NCBI GenBank assembly: GCA_023244795.1
Contig: JAHFLR010000011.1
Span: 1-15,534 of the forward strand
DNA from: a bacterium
GTDB lineage: Bacteria > Patescibacteriota > Minisyncoccia > UBA9983
Direction of reading: 5' to 3'
DNA length: 15,534 nt
Shown here piece by piece: positions 1 to 6,490 of the stretch (positions within the stretch are counted from its first letter, which is position 1; each line of letters begins with the position of its first letter). The translations under genes were made by a program, and so were the position numbers. Below the pieces are notes generated by a model, which did not search any database, was not told the DNA's origin, and worked only from the letters and a program-made list of their open reading frames with translations.

Positions 1-422
1 AGAGTAATCACTAGCCCAACCCCCTGCTTGGTAAACTCATCGGTTGCCTTCATGTTGAGCCCGTAGCCATCTAAGTGCCGGTCGGGGATGTGGACATGAT
101 AATTGCCAAAGCCCACCTTGTTAAAAAATTCGCAGATAATCACCGCCGAGGAGACGCCGTCGGCATCATAATCGGCAAAAATAATCACTTTTTCGTTTTT
201 TTTAACGGCAGCCAAAATTCGGTCTACCGCCTTCTCCATATTTAAGATATCAAACGGATCACCCAAATCCATTTTAAAATCTGGGTTCAAAAAATGCTCG
301 GCCGCCTCGTTGGTCTCAATGCCCCTATAAAACAATAGAGGCCTTATCAATTCTGGGTATGTTGAGAGCGCGTCTTTAATCTTGTCAGACACCGACTCTC
401 GTTTGGCCCATTTTTTTATCAT
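1..422 (-). CDS. recJ: RecJ single-stranded-DNA exonuclease, N-terminal part (cut by window edge)
   Basis: RecJ is a 5'-3' single-strand DNA exonuclease of the DHH phosphoesterase family, acting in recombination and repair. Reading the minus strand from the ATG at 422 gives 140 complete residues before the edge. The first DHH motif, DYDADG, lies at residues 84-89 and supplies metal ligands in this family. It is followed by HIPDRHLDGYGL at 111-122, the RecJ-type IP-x-R-x2-x-GYGL segment. The N-terminal lead-in (residues about 20-75, with PLLFYRGI and FLNPDF) also matches RecJ. An in-frame ATG at 440 would add six residues; neither start has a Shine-Dalgarno sequence. The gene is divergent from the amidase gene with only 18-36 bp between start codons. 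The DHH and DHHA1 parts are outside the window, so completeness cannot be judged. Confidence 0.93.
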   Translation of the reverse strand, partial: MIKKWAKRESVSDKIKDALSTYPELIRPLLFYRGIETNEAAEHFLNPDFKMDLGDPFDILNMEKAVDRILAAVKKNEKVIIFADYDADGVSSAVIICEFFNKVGFGNYHVHIPDRHLDGYGLNMKATDEFTKQGVGLVIT

Positions 423-458
423 AGTTAAATATGATAACATAAACGTAACGCGTTTGTT

Positions 459-1361
459 ATGAAAAATTCTCTTGCCTTATTGTTAATATTCATTGTAATA
501 ATTTGTGTTTTCCCCATTGCTCGCTACGTCCACGCAGCCGACCCCACTGCTGCCGCTAACGCCACTCAGCAATTAAGAGCCGCCTATCAGGCCGCCACCA
601 AAGGTAGCAAGAAAATAAAAATTCTCATCGTCCCCGGGCACGATGCTGATCACTGGGGAACAGAGTACCGCGGAGCTTTAGAGGCCGATCTCAACTTTGA
701 GCTGGCTCAAAAAATATACGCTTCTTTAAAAAGACAGAAAGGAGTGACGGTAAAAATGCCCAGAGAAAAGAGCCAGTATATCAGCGAGTTGAGAAAATAT
801 TTTGTTAATCAGCAAACCAGTATCAGTCAATTTAGGCGAGAACATCTTCAAAGCATGAATGTTCTACTGGAGGAGCAAATAATAAAACCAGTGGAGGGAG
901 TTTACCACAACAACGTTATTGAGGAGGTGGCCAACAGACTTTATGGCATAAATAAATGGGCCAACGAAAATGAGTTTGATATCATTCTCAATATCCACTT
1001 TAACGATACGCCCGAAAGAAAACGCAACCGAGTCGGTCCGTACAAAGGGATAGCCGTATACGTGCCGGACAAACAACTTAATAATGGCCCCTCTAGCATA
1101 GAATTGGGCGGCTACATTTATAAACAGCTAGCAAAGAAATTTGCCACAAGTAATATGCCCAAAGAAAGCGCCGGAGTAATAGAAGACCAAAAGCTCATCG
1201 CCCTCGGTGCCAACAATACGCTTAACCCGCTATCGGTGCTGATAGAATATGGGTACATTTACGAACCCAAAATCATCAAGCAAAAAAACAGAGGCGCCTA
1301 CGAAGACAAAGCGGCCAAACAAACAGTGGCTGGTATCATGGATTACTTAAAAGGATTATAA
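459..1361 (+). CDS. Secreted N-acetylmuramoyl-L-alanine amidase-like protein (Amidase_3 fold)
   Basis: Probable zinc amidase that cleaves the bond between N-acetylmuramic acid and L-alanine in peptidoglycan, acting outside the membrane. Residues 1-26 form a signal peptide with a long hydrophobic core and a VHA cleavage site before ADP. The Amidase_3 zinc ligands can be traced: H61 in VPGHDADHWG, E75 in GALEADLNFELA, and H180 in LNIHFND. The likely catalytic glutamate is E263 in SVLIEYGYIYEP. The gap between E75 and H180 is about 105 residues, longer than I expect for the core family, so residues about 100-170 look like an inserted helical segment. There is no separate wall-binding domain. The gene is followed 10 nt later by the HIT gene, so the two are probably co-transcribed. 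A role in wall remodelling or in attack on another cell's wall is inference. No Shine-Dalgarno precedes the ATG. Confidence 0.85.
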   Translation: MKNSLALLLIFIVIICVFPIARYVHAADPTAAANATQQLRAAYQAATKGSKKIKILIVPGHDADHWGTEYRGALEADLNFELAQKIYASLKRQKGVTVKMPREKSQYISELRKYFVNQQTSISQFRREHLQSMNVLLEEQIIKPVEGVYHNNVIEEVANRLYGINKWANENEFDIILNIHFNDTPERKRNRVGPYKGIAVYVPDKQLNNGPSSIELGGYIYKQLAKKFATSNMPKESAGVIEDQKLIALGANNTLNPLSVLIEYGYIYEPKIIKQKNRGAYEDKAAKQTVAGIMDYLKGL

Positions 1362-1371
1362 TTAATAAATT

Positions 1372-1782
1372 ATGACTGATTGTGTTTTTTGTAAAATAGT
1401 TAGAGGCGAGATTCCGGCCGAAAAGGTTTACGAAGATGATAATTTTTTGGCTTTTTTGGATATCACTCCAATAAACCCCGGGCATGTTTTATTGATACCC
1501 AAAGAGCACTACGAAAATCTTTACAACATACCCGACGAAACAATGCAGAAAGCCGGCCCAATAATAAAAAAGCTGGCGTTAATGGTTAAAAAGGGAACAG
1601 ACGCCGAGGGAGTAAACTTGGGGATGAACAACGAAAAAGCGGCGGGGCAATTGGTTCCGCATGCCCACTTCCACATTATGCCAAGATTTTTTAACGACGG
1701 GCACGAACTTTGGCATGGCCTACCATACCCAAGCGAAGAATTAATGAGGCAAATAGCCGAAAAAATAAAAAATAATATTTAA
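1372..1782 (+). CDS. HIT-family nucleotide hydrolase/transferase (histidine triad, Hint-like)
   Basis: Small cytoplasmic histidine-triad protein of 136 residues, usual for the Hint branch, which hydrolyses adenosine phosphoramidates and related nucleotide adducts. The triad HAHFHIMPR gives H97, H99 and H101; H99 is expected to carry the nucleotidyl intermediate. C4 and C7 (CVFC), with H46 and H97, form the zinc site seen in many bacterial members. The N-terminal segment DCVFCKIVRGEIPAEKVYED is typical. The exact substrate cannot be told from sequence. It lies 10 nt after the amidase gene, and a TATAAT at 1357-1362, overlapping the amidase stop codon, could give it a second near-leaderless start. 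It ends just before a strong bidirectional terminator. Confidence 0.95.
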   Translation: MTDCVFCKIVRGEIPAEKVYEDDNFLAFLDITPINPGHVLLIPKEHYENLYNIPDETMQKAGPIIKKLALMVKKGTDAEGVNLGMNNEKAAGQLVPHAHFHIMPRFFNDGHELWHGLPYPSEELMRQIAEKIKNNI

Positions 1783-1790
1783 AAACAAAA

Positions 1791-1829
1791 CGGCGGCGCC
1801 ATGATTACAGGCGCCGCCTTATTTTTTTG
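1791..1829. terminator. Bidirectional intrinsic terminator between convergent genes
   Basis: A perfect 9-bp GC stem (GGCGGCGCC at 1792-1800 with GGCGCCGCC at 1810-1818) encloses a 9-nt loop. On the plus strand it is followed by TTATTTTTTT. On the minus strand it is followed by a T-rich run complementary to the A-rich stretch at about 1780-1790. It therefore serves the amidase-HIT pair and, from the other side, the convergent secreted-protein gene, whose TAA stop (1821-1819) abuts the stem. Confidence 0.93.
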
Positions 1830-2244
1830 TCGTCCCCGCCCCCACTGGAGGCTCGGGCGACTCTTTGATTGGCTGAAGAAATATCTCCAATATAGTGTTC
1901 GGCGCATCAATCGTAATAACTTTTGGCACTCCGTAAAAATAAAACGGCATGCCATAAAAAGTCGGAAAGTATCCTTTGGCCTCAGCCTTAATTACGCATT
2001 TCTGCCACAACTCCAGATTGAGGCGCAAGGCAATGCCACTTTCGGTAGTAACAACTCCCCACCAGTTATCCGAGCCCTGAACCCAGGATTCGTTTTTCTC
2101 ATCGTAAGTGATTAACGTAACCGTCGCTCTGCATATCGGCAAAGCAGTCTCTACGTTCTTTACCTTAACAATAAGGTTACTCGCAGCCGCTATTGCCGGA
2201 AAAAGTAGAACTGCCGCCAGGCACGTAACGATATATCTCTTCAA
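1819..2244 (-). CDS. Small secreted beta-rich protein, TTG start (function unknown)
   Basis: I do not recognise a named family. From the TTG at 2244 the protein begins MKRYIVTCLAAVLLFPAIAA, a clear signal peptide with cleavage near AAASN, leaving a mature chain of about 120 residues. The TTG is preferred because GGGGGGAGGA sits 6 nt upstream (2260-2251). The in-frame ATG at 2262 lies at the upstream edge of that ribosome site and would add six poor residues. The mature part starts NLIVKVKNVETALPICRATV and continues with alternating hydrophobic strands and aromatic stretches (WWGVV, YFPTFYGMPFYFYG). This resembles a lone carboxypeptidase-regulatory or PEGA-like beta-sandwich, which is only an impression. 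The tail (ESPEPPVGAGTTKK) is flexible. It has its own probable promoter and shares the bidirectional terminator. It could be a surface or periplasmic binding protein. Confidence 0.65.
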   Translation of the reverse strand: MKRYIVTCLAAVLLFPAIAAASNLIVKVKNVETALPICRATVTLITYDEKNESWVQGSDNWWGVVTTESGIALRLNLELWQKCVIKAEAKGYFPTFYGMPFYFYGVPKVITIDAPNTILEIFLQPIKESPEPPVGAGTTKK

Positions 2245-2250
2245 TTTATA

Positions 2251-2260
2251 TCCTCCCCCC
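2251..2260 (-). promoter_or_regulatory. Strong Shine-Dalgarno site deciding a TTG start
   Basis: The minus strand reads GGGGGGAGGA, then six nucleotides (TATAAA), then TTG at 2244. Near-ideal spacing makes the TTG the preferred start over the ATG at 2262. Most genes in the window have no such site. Confidence 0.8.
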
Positions 2261-2288
2261 ATAGGGTTTGGTATGTGAGCGATCCTTT

Positions 2289-2319
2289 TTTATACTAACA
2301 GAGTTTTAAAAATTATCAA
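2289..2319 (-). promoter_or_regulatory. Possible promoter of the small secreted-protein gene
   Basis: On the minus strand TTGATA (2319-2314) and TATAAA (2294-2289) lie 19 nt apart, slightly wide. An alternative -10 in the same place is TAGTAT, with 16-nt spacing. Transcription from here would give a leader of about 38 nt carrying the ribosome site at 2260-2251. Confidence 0.4.
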
Positions 2320-2329
2320 AAAAGTGCAG

Positions 2330-2367
2330 AAAAAGAGAAGGCCCGGAACGCATAAAGCGCCCGGGCC
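2330..2367 (-). terminator. Intrinsic terminator of the HNH gene
   Basis: The arms GGCCCGG (2340-2346) and CCGGGCC (2361-2367) pair perfectly. The stem can continue through CGC (2349-2351) and GCG (2357-2359) around an ATAAA loop. Read on the minus strand, the hairpin is followed by CTTCTCTTTTTCTGC and then a further T-run. It begins 21 nt after the HNH stop codon and separates that gene from the secreted-protein gene. Confidence 0.75.
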
Positions 2368-2388
2368 AGCCGGCAGGTTATGGCGTGG

Positions 2389-2739
2389 TCAACGACGACC
2401 ACCGGCCATACCAAAGAAATTGCCGGAAGAAATGGATGAGCGACGCTTGTGCCGCTGCATAGTATAAGAGGTACTGCCACTCTTCAAAAAAGTAACCAGC
2501 AATTGGCGATAGAATCCCTTGGGTTGTAGGTCAAAGGGTATGAGCCTCTCCAGCTCATCGTGACACCCTCGACACAAGCAACATGTTGGCCCTCCGCGCC
2601 CAAAATGCCTTTTGGGGTAAATATGATGCGTACTCTTTGACCGAGGGTGCACCGATTGGGAGCTCTTCTGATATAATCTCTTGCACTTGGGACAACGTCC
2701 TACTTTCTTGCTCTTTTTGCTTCGCAAGTGACGCCCCAT
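2389..2739 (-). CDS. Small HNH-type zinc-finger protein (putative HNH endonuclease)
   Basis: The 116-residue protein is basic. A CPKC pair (residues about 16-19) is followed by STHHIYPKRHFG, then CLCRGCHDELERL. This cysteine/histidine layout, with CxxC, HH-I-x-P, CxxC and a trailing H, matches the treble-clef beta-beta-alpha-metal fold of HNH nucleases, as in stand-alone McrA-like proteins. HH would be the catalytic histidine pair and the cysteines the structural zinc site. The C-terminal third (about 85-116) is basic, low in complexity and Gly-rich at the end. The start is backed by AAGGGAGAGG about 6 nt upstream. It lies 92 nt after pgk with no clear terminator between, so read-through from the operon is possible. 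Its target is unknown: nuclease, nicking or DNA-binding roles are all possible. Confidence 0.72.
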   Translation of the reverse strand: MGRHLRSKKSKKVGRCPKCKRLYQKSSQSVHPRSKSTHHIYPKRHFGRGGPTCCLCRGCHDELERLIPFDLQPKGFYRQLLVTFLKSGSTSYTMQRHKRRSSISSGNFFGMAGGRR

Positions 2740-2745
2740 GCGCGG

Positions 2746-2755
2746 CCTCTCCCTT
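2746..2755 (-). promoter_or_regulatory. Ribosome binding site of the HNH gene
   Basis: The minus strand reads AAGGGAGAGG, ending 6 nt before the ATG at 2739. It is purine-rich and weaker than a full GGAGG, but recognisable, unlike the leaders of the neighbouring operon. Confidence 0.6.
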
Positions 2756-2831
2756 CCTGGTCAAAGGTTGGTGTAACCCAAATGGTTCGCTGTTTAGTTC
2801 TTAAGAGTTTTTCTGATGTTATCTTAGAAAA

Positions 2832-3878
2832 TTAATCTCTCCTTAGCAAGGCCTCTATCCCCGGTAGCTTGTTGCCGCTTAAAAACTCAAGCATCGCCCC
2901 GCCTCCGGTGGAAACAAAGGAAATTTTATCTATCGCGTTATTTTCTTCCAAAATTTGGACTGACTCGCCGCCGCCCATAATGGAGTACGCTCCCCCCTGG
3001 ATAATGGCATTTAAAACTTCCTTGGTGCCGGTATCGTATGGTGGCTCCTCAAACTTACCCATTGGCCCGTTCCAAATTATTGTTTGAGCATGAGAGATTA
3101 CTTCTTTAAACTTTTTTATCGTATTGGGGCCGATGTCCAAACGATTTTTTGCAAAATCCGATGGTAAAATCACGTCCGCCCTAAATTTTAAATTTTTATC
3201 TATGGCCTCGTTGGCCACCATCCCGCCAATTAAAATGGCATCATAAGTTTTTTGAAAACTTTCTATAAGCGGCAGCTTGGTCTCTATTTTGGCTCCGCCG
3301 ATAATCGCCAGAGACGGCCGCTTGGGGTTCTCCATTGCCATGGTTAGATTCGCTACTTCTTTTTGCAACCATAGGCCGGCGTAACTGGGCAATAGCTTGG
3401 CAATCCCGGTTACCGAAGACTGGTCTCGGTGGCAAACACTAAACGCGTCATTTACAAAAATATCAAAATTTTCCGCCAGCTTTTTGGATAACCCGGGGTC
3501 ATTCGTCTCGTCGCCAGCATAAAAACGAACATTTTCTAAAAGTAGCGCCTCTTTGCCAAGTAAATCTGCCAGCCCCTGCCCTACTTTTTCGCCGATGCAA
3601 TCTTCCGCAAATTTTATTTTGATTCCTAGGATTCTTTCTAGGTCATCTGTAATCTGAGACAAAGAAGATTTGGGGTCTGGCCCGCTGGGGCGCCCCATAT
3701 GAGAAATTAACGCCACTTTAACATTTTCTTGCTGTAACAAAAATTCTATCGTCTCTTTGACCGCGGCAATTTTAAACTTTTCCATTACATCGCCGTTTTT
3801 TAACTCCACGTTAAAATCAGCGCGCACCAATACTCGCTTGTTTTTTACGTCGGCATCCTGGATTCTCTTAAGATTCAT
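2832..3878 (-). CDS. pgk: Phosphoglycerate kinase
   Basis: Transfers phosphate between 1,3-bisphosphoglycerate and ADP in lower glycolysis, in the cytoplasm. At 348 residues it is about 40 shorter than usual bacterial enzymes. Visible family motifs are VRADFNV (R19, D21, N23), SHMGRP (H60, R63), ENVRF (R118), DAFSVCHRDQSS (H150, R151), GGAKIETK (194-201), NGPMG (270-274), GGGES (302-306) and STGGGAMLEFL (from 323). The arginine that follows the DFN motif by 13 residues in most enzymes (Arg38 in yeast) is lysine here, K36 in EKFKIAA. The nucleotide-loop Asp of GGGD is Glu, and the usual HRAHAS is HRDQSS. It starts 3 nt after tpiA and is last in the operon. No clear terminator was seen between it and the HNH gene. 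Confidence 0.98.
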   Translation of the reverse strand: MNLKRIQDADVKNKRVLVRADFNVELKNGDVMEKFKIAAVKETIEFLLQQENVKVALISHMGRPSGPDPKSSLSQITDDLERILGIKIKFAEDCIGEKVGQGLADLLGKEALLLENVRFYAGDETNDPGLSKKLAENFDIFVNDAFSVCHRDQSSVTGIAKLLPSYAGLWLQKEVANLTMAMENPKRPSLAIIGGAKIETKLPLIESFQKTYDAILIGGMVANEAIDKNLKFRADVILPSDFAKNRLDIGPNTIKKFKEVISHAQTIIWNGPMGKFEEPPYDTGTKEVLNAIIQGGAYSIMGGGESVQILEENNAIDKISFVSTGGGAMLEFLSGNKLPGIEALLRRD

Positions 3879-3881
3879 CGT

Positions 3882-4652
3882 TTAGGATTCGTTAGCTATC
3901 TTTAAAATTTCGTTAAATTGTTCCGGTTTTAAACTGGCATGGCCAACCAAAAATCCCTGGACTTTGCCCTCTTTTAAAAACGCCTCCGCATTAACTGGCT
4001 CGGCCGAACCGCCATAAATAATCGGCAAATCATGAGTTAGCTCTTTGCCCACAATCGGCTGCAAAACCCTTCTTATATAAATGCTCATCTGCAAAACACT
4101 CTCAGGAGAATCGGCCTCCGCTCCTTTTTTGCCTATCGCCCAAATCGGTTCGTAAGCAATCACCAAGTTTTTAAAGTTTGTTTTTTTTATTCCACGCAAT
4201 CCCTCCTCCAACTCCGTTTTTATAAATCTTAAGTACGCATGCTCGTGGTCTCTCTCTTTTTCCCCCACGCATAAAATAACCTTTAGGCCGCTCTCTAGCG
4301 CCGCTTTAACTTTTTTGTTTACCATCTCATTTGTTTCTCCGAAATTCTCTCTCCTTTCCGAGTGGCCGATGATTACATATTTAACCCCGGCCATTTTTAG
4401 CATATCGGGAGAAATTTCCCCCGTATAGGGGCCCTTGCCCGCCAGCGGGTTAACCCAAAAAGCATCTTGAGCGCCCAATTTAACTAAAGAATCTTTTAAT
4501 TTAAACGCGGATATATAAAGAAAGGGAGGGCAAATCACTGTTTCTACTCCCGTTATCTTTTGAGCTGTTCTTTTAATACCGGAAAAAATATTATTTGCCT
4601 CCTCAATAGTTTGAGGATTCATTTTCCAATTCGCTACTACGAGCTTCTTCAT
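3882..4652 (-). CDS. tpiA: Triosephosphate isomerase
   Basis: Interconverts dihydroxyacetone phosphate and glyceraldehyde 3-phosphate. Its 256 residues are normal for the TIM barrel. Catalytic residues are all present: N8 and K10 (VANWKMN), H97 and E99 (IIGHSERR), and E168 (AYEPIWAIG). The phosphate-binding IIYGGS lies at about 211-216. Two oddities: flexible loop 6 reads AIGKKGAEADSPE rather than the common AIGTGKTATPE type, two residues longer; and the late phosphate-binding motif LVGGASL is LVGHASL, with H238 for the second glycine. It begins 18 nt after the last pilin-like gene. A TGGTATAAT box ends exactly 7 nt before the ATG, so tpiA-pgk may start their own leaderless transcript as well as being read from the operon. 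No Shine-Dalgarno is present. Confidence 0.98.
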   Translation of the reverse strand: MKKLVVANWKMNPQTIEEANNIFSGIKRTAQKITGVETVICPPFLYISAFKLKDSLVKLGAQDAFWVNPLAGKGPYTGEISPDMLKMAGVKYVIIGHSERRENFGETNEMVNKKVKAALESGLKVILCVGEKERDHEHAYLRFIKTELEEGLRGIKKTNFKNLVIAYEPIWAIGKKGAEADSPESVLQMSIYIRRVLQPIVGKELTHDLPIIYGGSAEPVNAEAFLKEGKVQGFLVGHASLKPEQFNEILKIANES

Positions 4653-4659
4653 GAGAAGT

Positions 4660-4668
4660 ATTATACCA
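4660..4668 (-). promoter_or_regulatory. Extended -10 promoter of tpiA-pgk
   Basis: The minus strand reads TGGTATAAT, a full extended -10 element (TGn plus consensus TATAAT). No good -35 is visible, as expected for extended -10 promoters. The hexamer ends 7 nt before the tpiA ATG, placing the predicted start of transcription at or next to the A of the start codon. Confidence 0.65.
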
Positions 4669-4670
4669 AA

Positions 4671-5954
4671 TTATTGCGTCTCCTCCCACTTTCTTATGTA
4701 GTAGCTTCCGCCCGGGCCAGACTCAAATAGCATACTGGCCAAACCTGTTTCATAAGTAATTGTGGCGTTGTTTTTAATGTTGATTTTATACCCCGCCATG
4801 CCTATCAATTTGGAACCGTTTTTAATGTCTATTAGCCCATGAGGAGCGTAGATAAATAAATCTCCATTTAGGTTGTTGTTAACATCAATGGCTATTACAG
4901 CCCCGTTGTTTTCCGCGCTGTTGTTCATAGAGACAAGAGTCACATAGGAAAGGGGGTCGCCAGTGCCGCTAAATTGAGCTCCATTAGTCATGGTTATATT
5001 GCTACTATTGAGGCGGTCGGAGGGCTTATCGGCTATTAAAGCAAGGCTGTCTTTACCCAAGCTTGGGTCAATTTTGACATTGGAACTACCCAAAGAAATG
5101 CTGCCTTCCACCCAAATCGGACCAGTCATAGTTAGCGTAGTATTTAGTATCAAATTACAGGGGATCTTGGCCGGACCCGTCGTCGTGGCAGTGTTTAAAG
5201 TTAGGCTCCCCCCCGAACAACCGCTTAGCACCTTGGCGCTGGCTGAATTTTCCCAACTTTGGACCTTGGCATCATTAATCGGCATATCCAGTAACGGCAG
5301 GTCTGGGTTATCGGGATGCTTGGCGCCTAAGACAGTCGTCCCTGTAACGTTGGAAAAATAATAAGCGTCTTTATCGATTGTGCTGTTGGTTATGGAGTGA
5401 GCGTAAGCAGTGCCCGTAGCATGGATGCTATTGATTAAACCGCTGGGGCCGGCAGAAACTGCCGTACCATACATCAGATTGTTCACTCCCGAAATGGGGC
5501 CGTTAGAATATAAACTCCCGTTAAACGCGGTGCCGTTACCCACAGAGATACCGCCGGCTCCCGATTGCACGCCATAAAAAAAGTCGGCGCCAACATCAGT
5601 GGTTAAAGTAATTTTGTTTTTTCTGATGTTGTTAATAGCGTTACCAACAGTGGTTATTTCTTTGTCGCTGCCAACGGTGTTAACAACGGTCGTGGTGGCG
5701 GTAAAATCATCGATATTAAGAACTTCGGTCGATATGTAGTTTTTGCCCTTCATAACTCTATAAGTAACATCCTCCAAGCCGGCTTCGGCGGTAAAATAAC
5801 TTTTTCTAGAAGTAAGCAACCTGTTGGAGCCGCTCGCCCGCTTGGTGGTGTAAATAACAGCAGAAGAAATTAATAGGATAGCCACGAGCAAAAAAAAGAC
5901 AACCGCTGTAATGATGGCCTGACCGCTTTGATAATTTTTAATTCTAAATTTCAT
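4671..5954 (-). CDS. PilX/GspK-like pilus-tip protein with large beta-rich ectodomain
   Basis: At 427 residues this is the largest pilin-like protein here. After a short basic N-terminus, residues about 12-36 form one hydrophobic helix after NYQSG. The usual GFTLIE signature and its Glu at position 5 are missing, as known for GspK and PilX tip subunits. FTAEAGLEDVTYR (about 54-66) is the conserved follow-on of PilX_N proteins. The rest is Gly/Asn/Ser/Thr-rich with short repeated strand-turn units (NGTAFNGSLYSNGP, LTLNTATTT, IKNGSKL), which suggests a beta-solenoid or bactofilin-like fold. C246 and C266 could form a disulfide. It starts 1 nt after the J-like gene and precedes tpiA by 16 nt after its stop codon. 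The likely role is tip subunit or adhesin; the exact fold is inference. Confidence 0.75.
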   Translation of the reverse strand: MKFRIKNYQSGQAIITAVVFFLLVAILLISSAVIYTTKRASGSNRLLTSRKSYFTAEAGLEDVTYRVMKGKNYISTEVLNIDDFTATTTVVNTVGSDKEITTVGNAINNIRKNKITLTTDVGADFFYGVQSGAGGISVGNGTAFNGSLYSNGPISGVNNLMYGTAVSAGPSGLINSIHATGTAYAHSITNSTIDKDAYYFSNVTGTTVLGAKHPDNPDLPLLDMPINDAKVQSWENSASAKVLSGCSGGSLTLNTATTTGPAKIPCNLILNTTLTMTGPIWVEGSISLGSSNVKIDPSLGKDSLALIADKPSDRLNSSNITMTNGAQFSGTGDPLSYVTLVSMNNSAENNGAVIAIDVNNNLNGDLFIYAPHGLIDIKNGSKLIGMAGYKINIKNNATITYETGLASMLFESGPGGSYYIRKWEETQ

Positions 5955-5955
5955 A

Positions 5956-6486
5956 TTAATGCCAATAGCTTCCTCTTAAAACCGCTGTGTCATAAAAGTT
6001 AGCTGTCTTTTGATAGCTTCCCCTGGTGGCGGTGATAGTCATTTGTATTTTTATCGCTTCAGAGGTGTTGGCCTCAACGATATGGTTAAAAGTCAGAGCT
6101 GTTACTTGCACGTCGCCGGAAGTTAAATTTTGATAAGTACCGCCGCCCTCTTTAATCCTCACCGCGCCGCCGCTAAGAGAAAATTCGGTGCTTATCCCCG
6201 CCAGCGTAGATCTGTCGGTTGTATTTAAAATCAACTTGCCCGAGCCGGAGCCAAATGTACTTGCTGCCACACTGGTGCTTGTAGCGTAGCGAATCTCGTT
6301 TATCATCCTCCCCATCGCCGCTTCGGCGGAGTCGTCTATCTCTCTGCCAACTTTTATCCGACCGAAGGCGCGCATCATCATTATAATAACTCCGACTACC
6401 AAAATAGAAACGACGGCCAAAATTGCCATATAGATAACCATCTCTATCAAAGTAAACCCCCCTTTTTTGTTAGAAAATAATTTCAT
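5956..6486 (-). CDS. GspJ/PilW-like minor prepilin
   Basis: A 176-residue type IV pilin-like protein. MKLFSNKKG is a short leader with predicted peptidase cleavage after G10, before FTLIE; Glu at mature position 5 is present. Residues about 11-37 form the N-terminal hydrophobic helix. REIDDSAEAAMGRMINEIRYA (about 48-67, an amphipathic helix), followed by a beta-rich domain, resembles GspJ/PilW: FGSGSGKLILNT, then SLSGGAVRIKEGG and a strand-rich end. It is third in the four-gene pilin set, 4 nt after the I-like gene and 1 nt before the K-like gene. It is probably part of the initiating tip complex rather than the main fibre. Assignment to J is by order plus the larger size, so moderate. Confidence 0.8.
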   Translation of the reverse strand: MKLFSNKKGGFTLIEMVIYMAILAVVSILVVGVIIMMMRAFGRIKVGREIDDSAEAAMGRMINEIRYATSTSVAASTFGSGSGKLILNTTDRSTLAGISTEFSLSGGAVRIKEGGGTYQNLTSGDVQVTALTFNHIVEANTSEAIKIQMTITATRGSYQKTANFYDTAVLRGSYWH

Positions 6487-6490
6487 TTAA

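Noticed and set aside
1801-2115. Plus-strand 104-codon frame opposite the secreted-protein gene
   Set aside because: It begins inside the loop of the bidirectional terminator, has no ribosome site, and lies opposite a gene with a signal peptide and strong SD.
2245-2262. ATG at 2262 as the start of the secreted protein
   Set aside because: The ATG lies at the upstream edge of the SD; the TTG at 2244 has ideal spacing and gives a better signal peptide.
2583-2804. Plus-strand 73-codon frame opposite the HNH gene
   Set aside because: No ribosome site or promoter; the minus strand carries the recognisable HNH cysteine/histidine pattern.
2740-2831. Possible terminator after pgk
   Set aside because: Only short imperfect inverted repeats (for example around 2790-2800) without a T-run on the minus strand; not enough to call.
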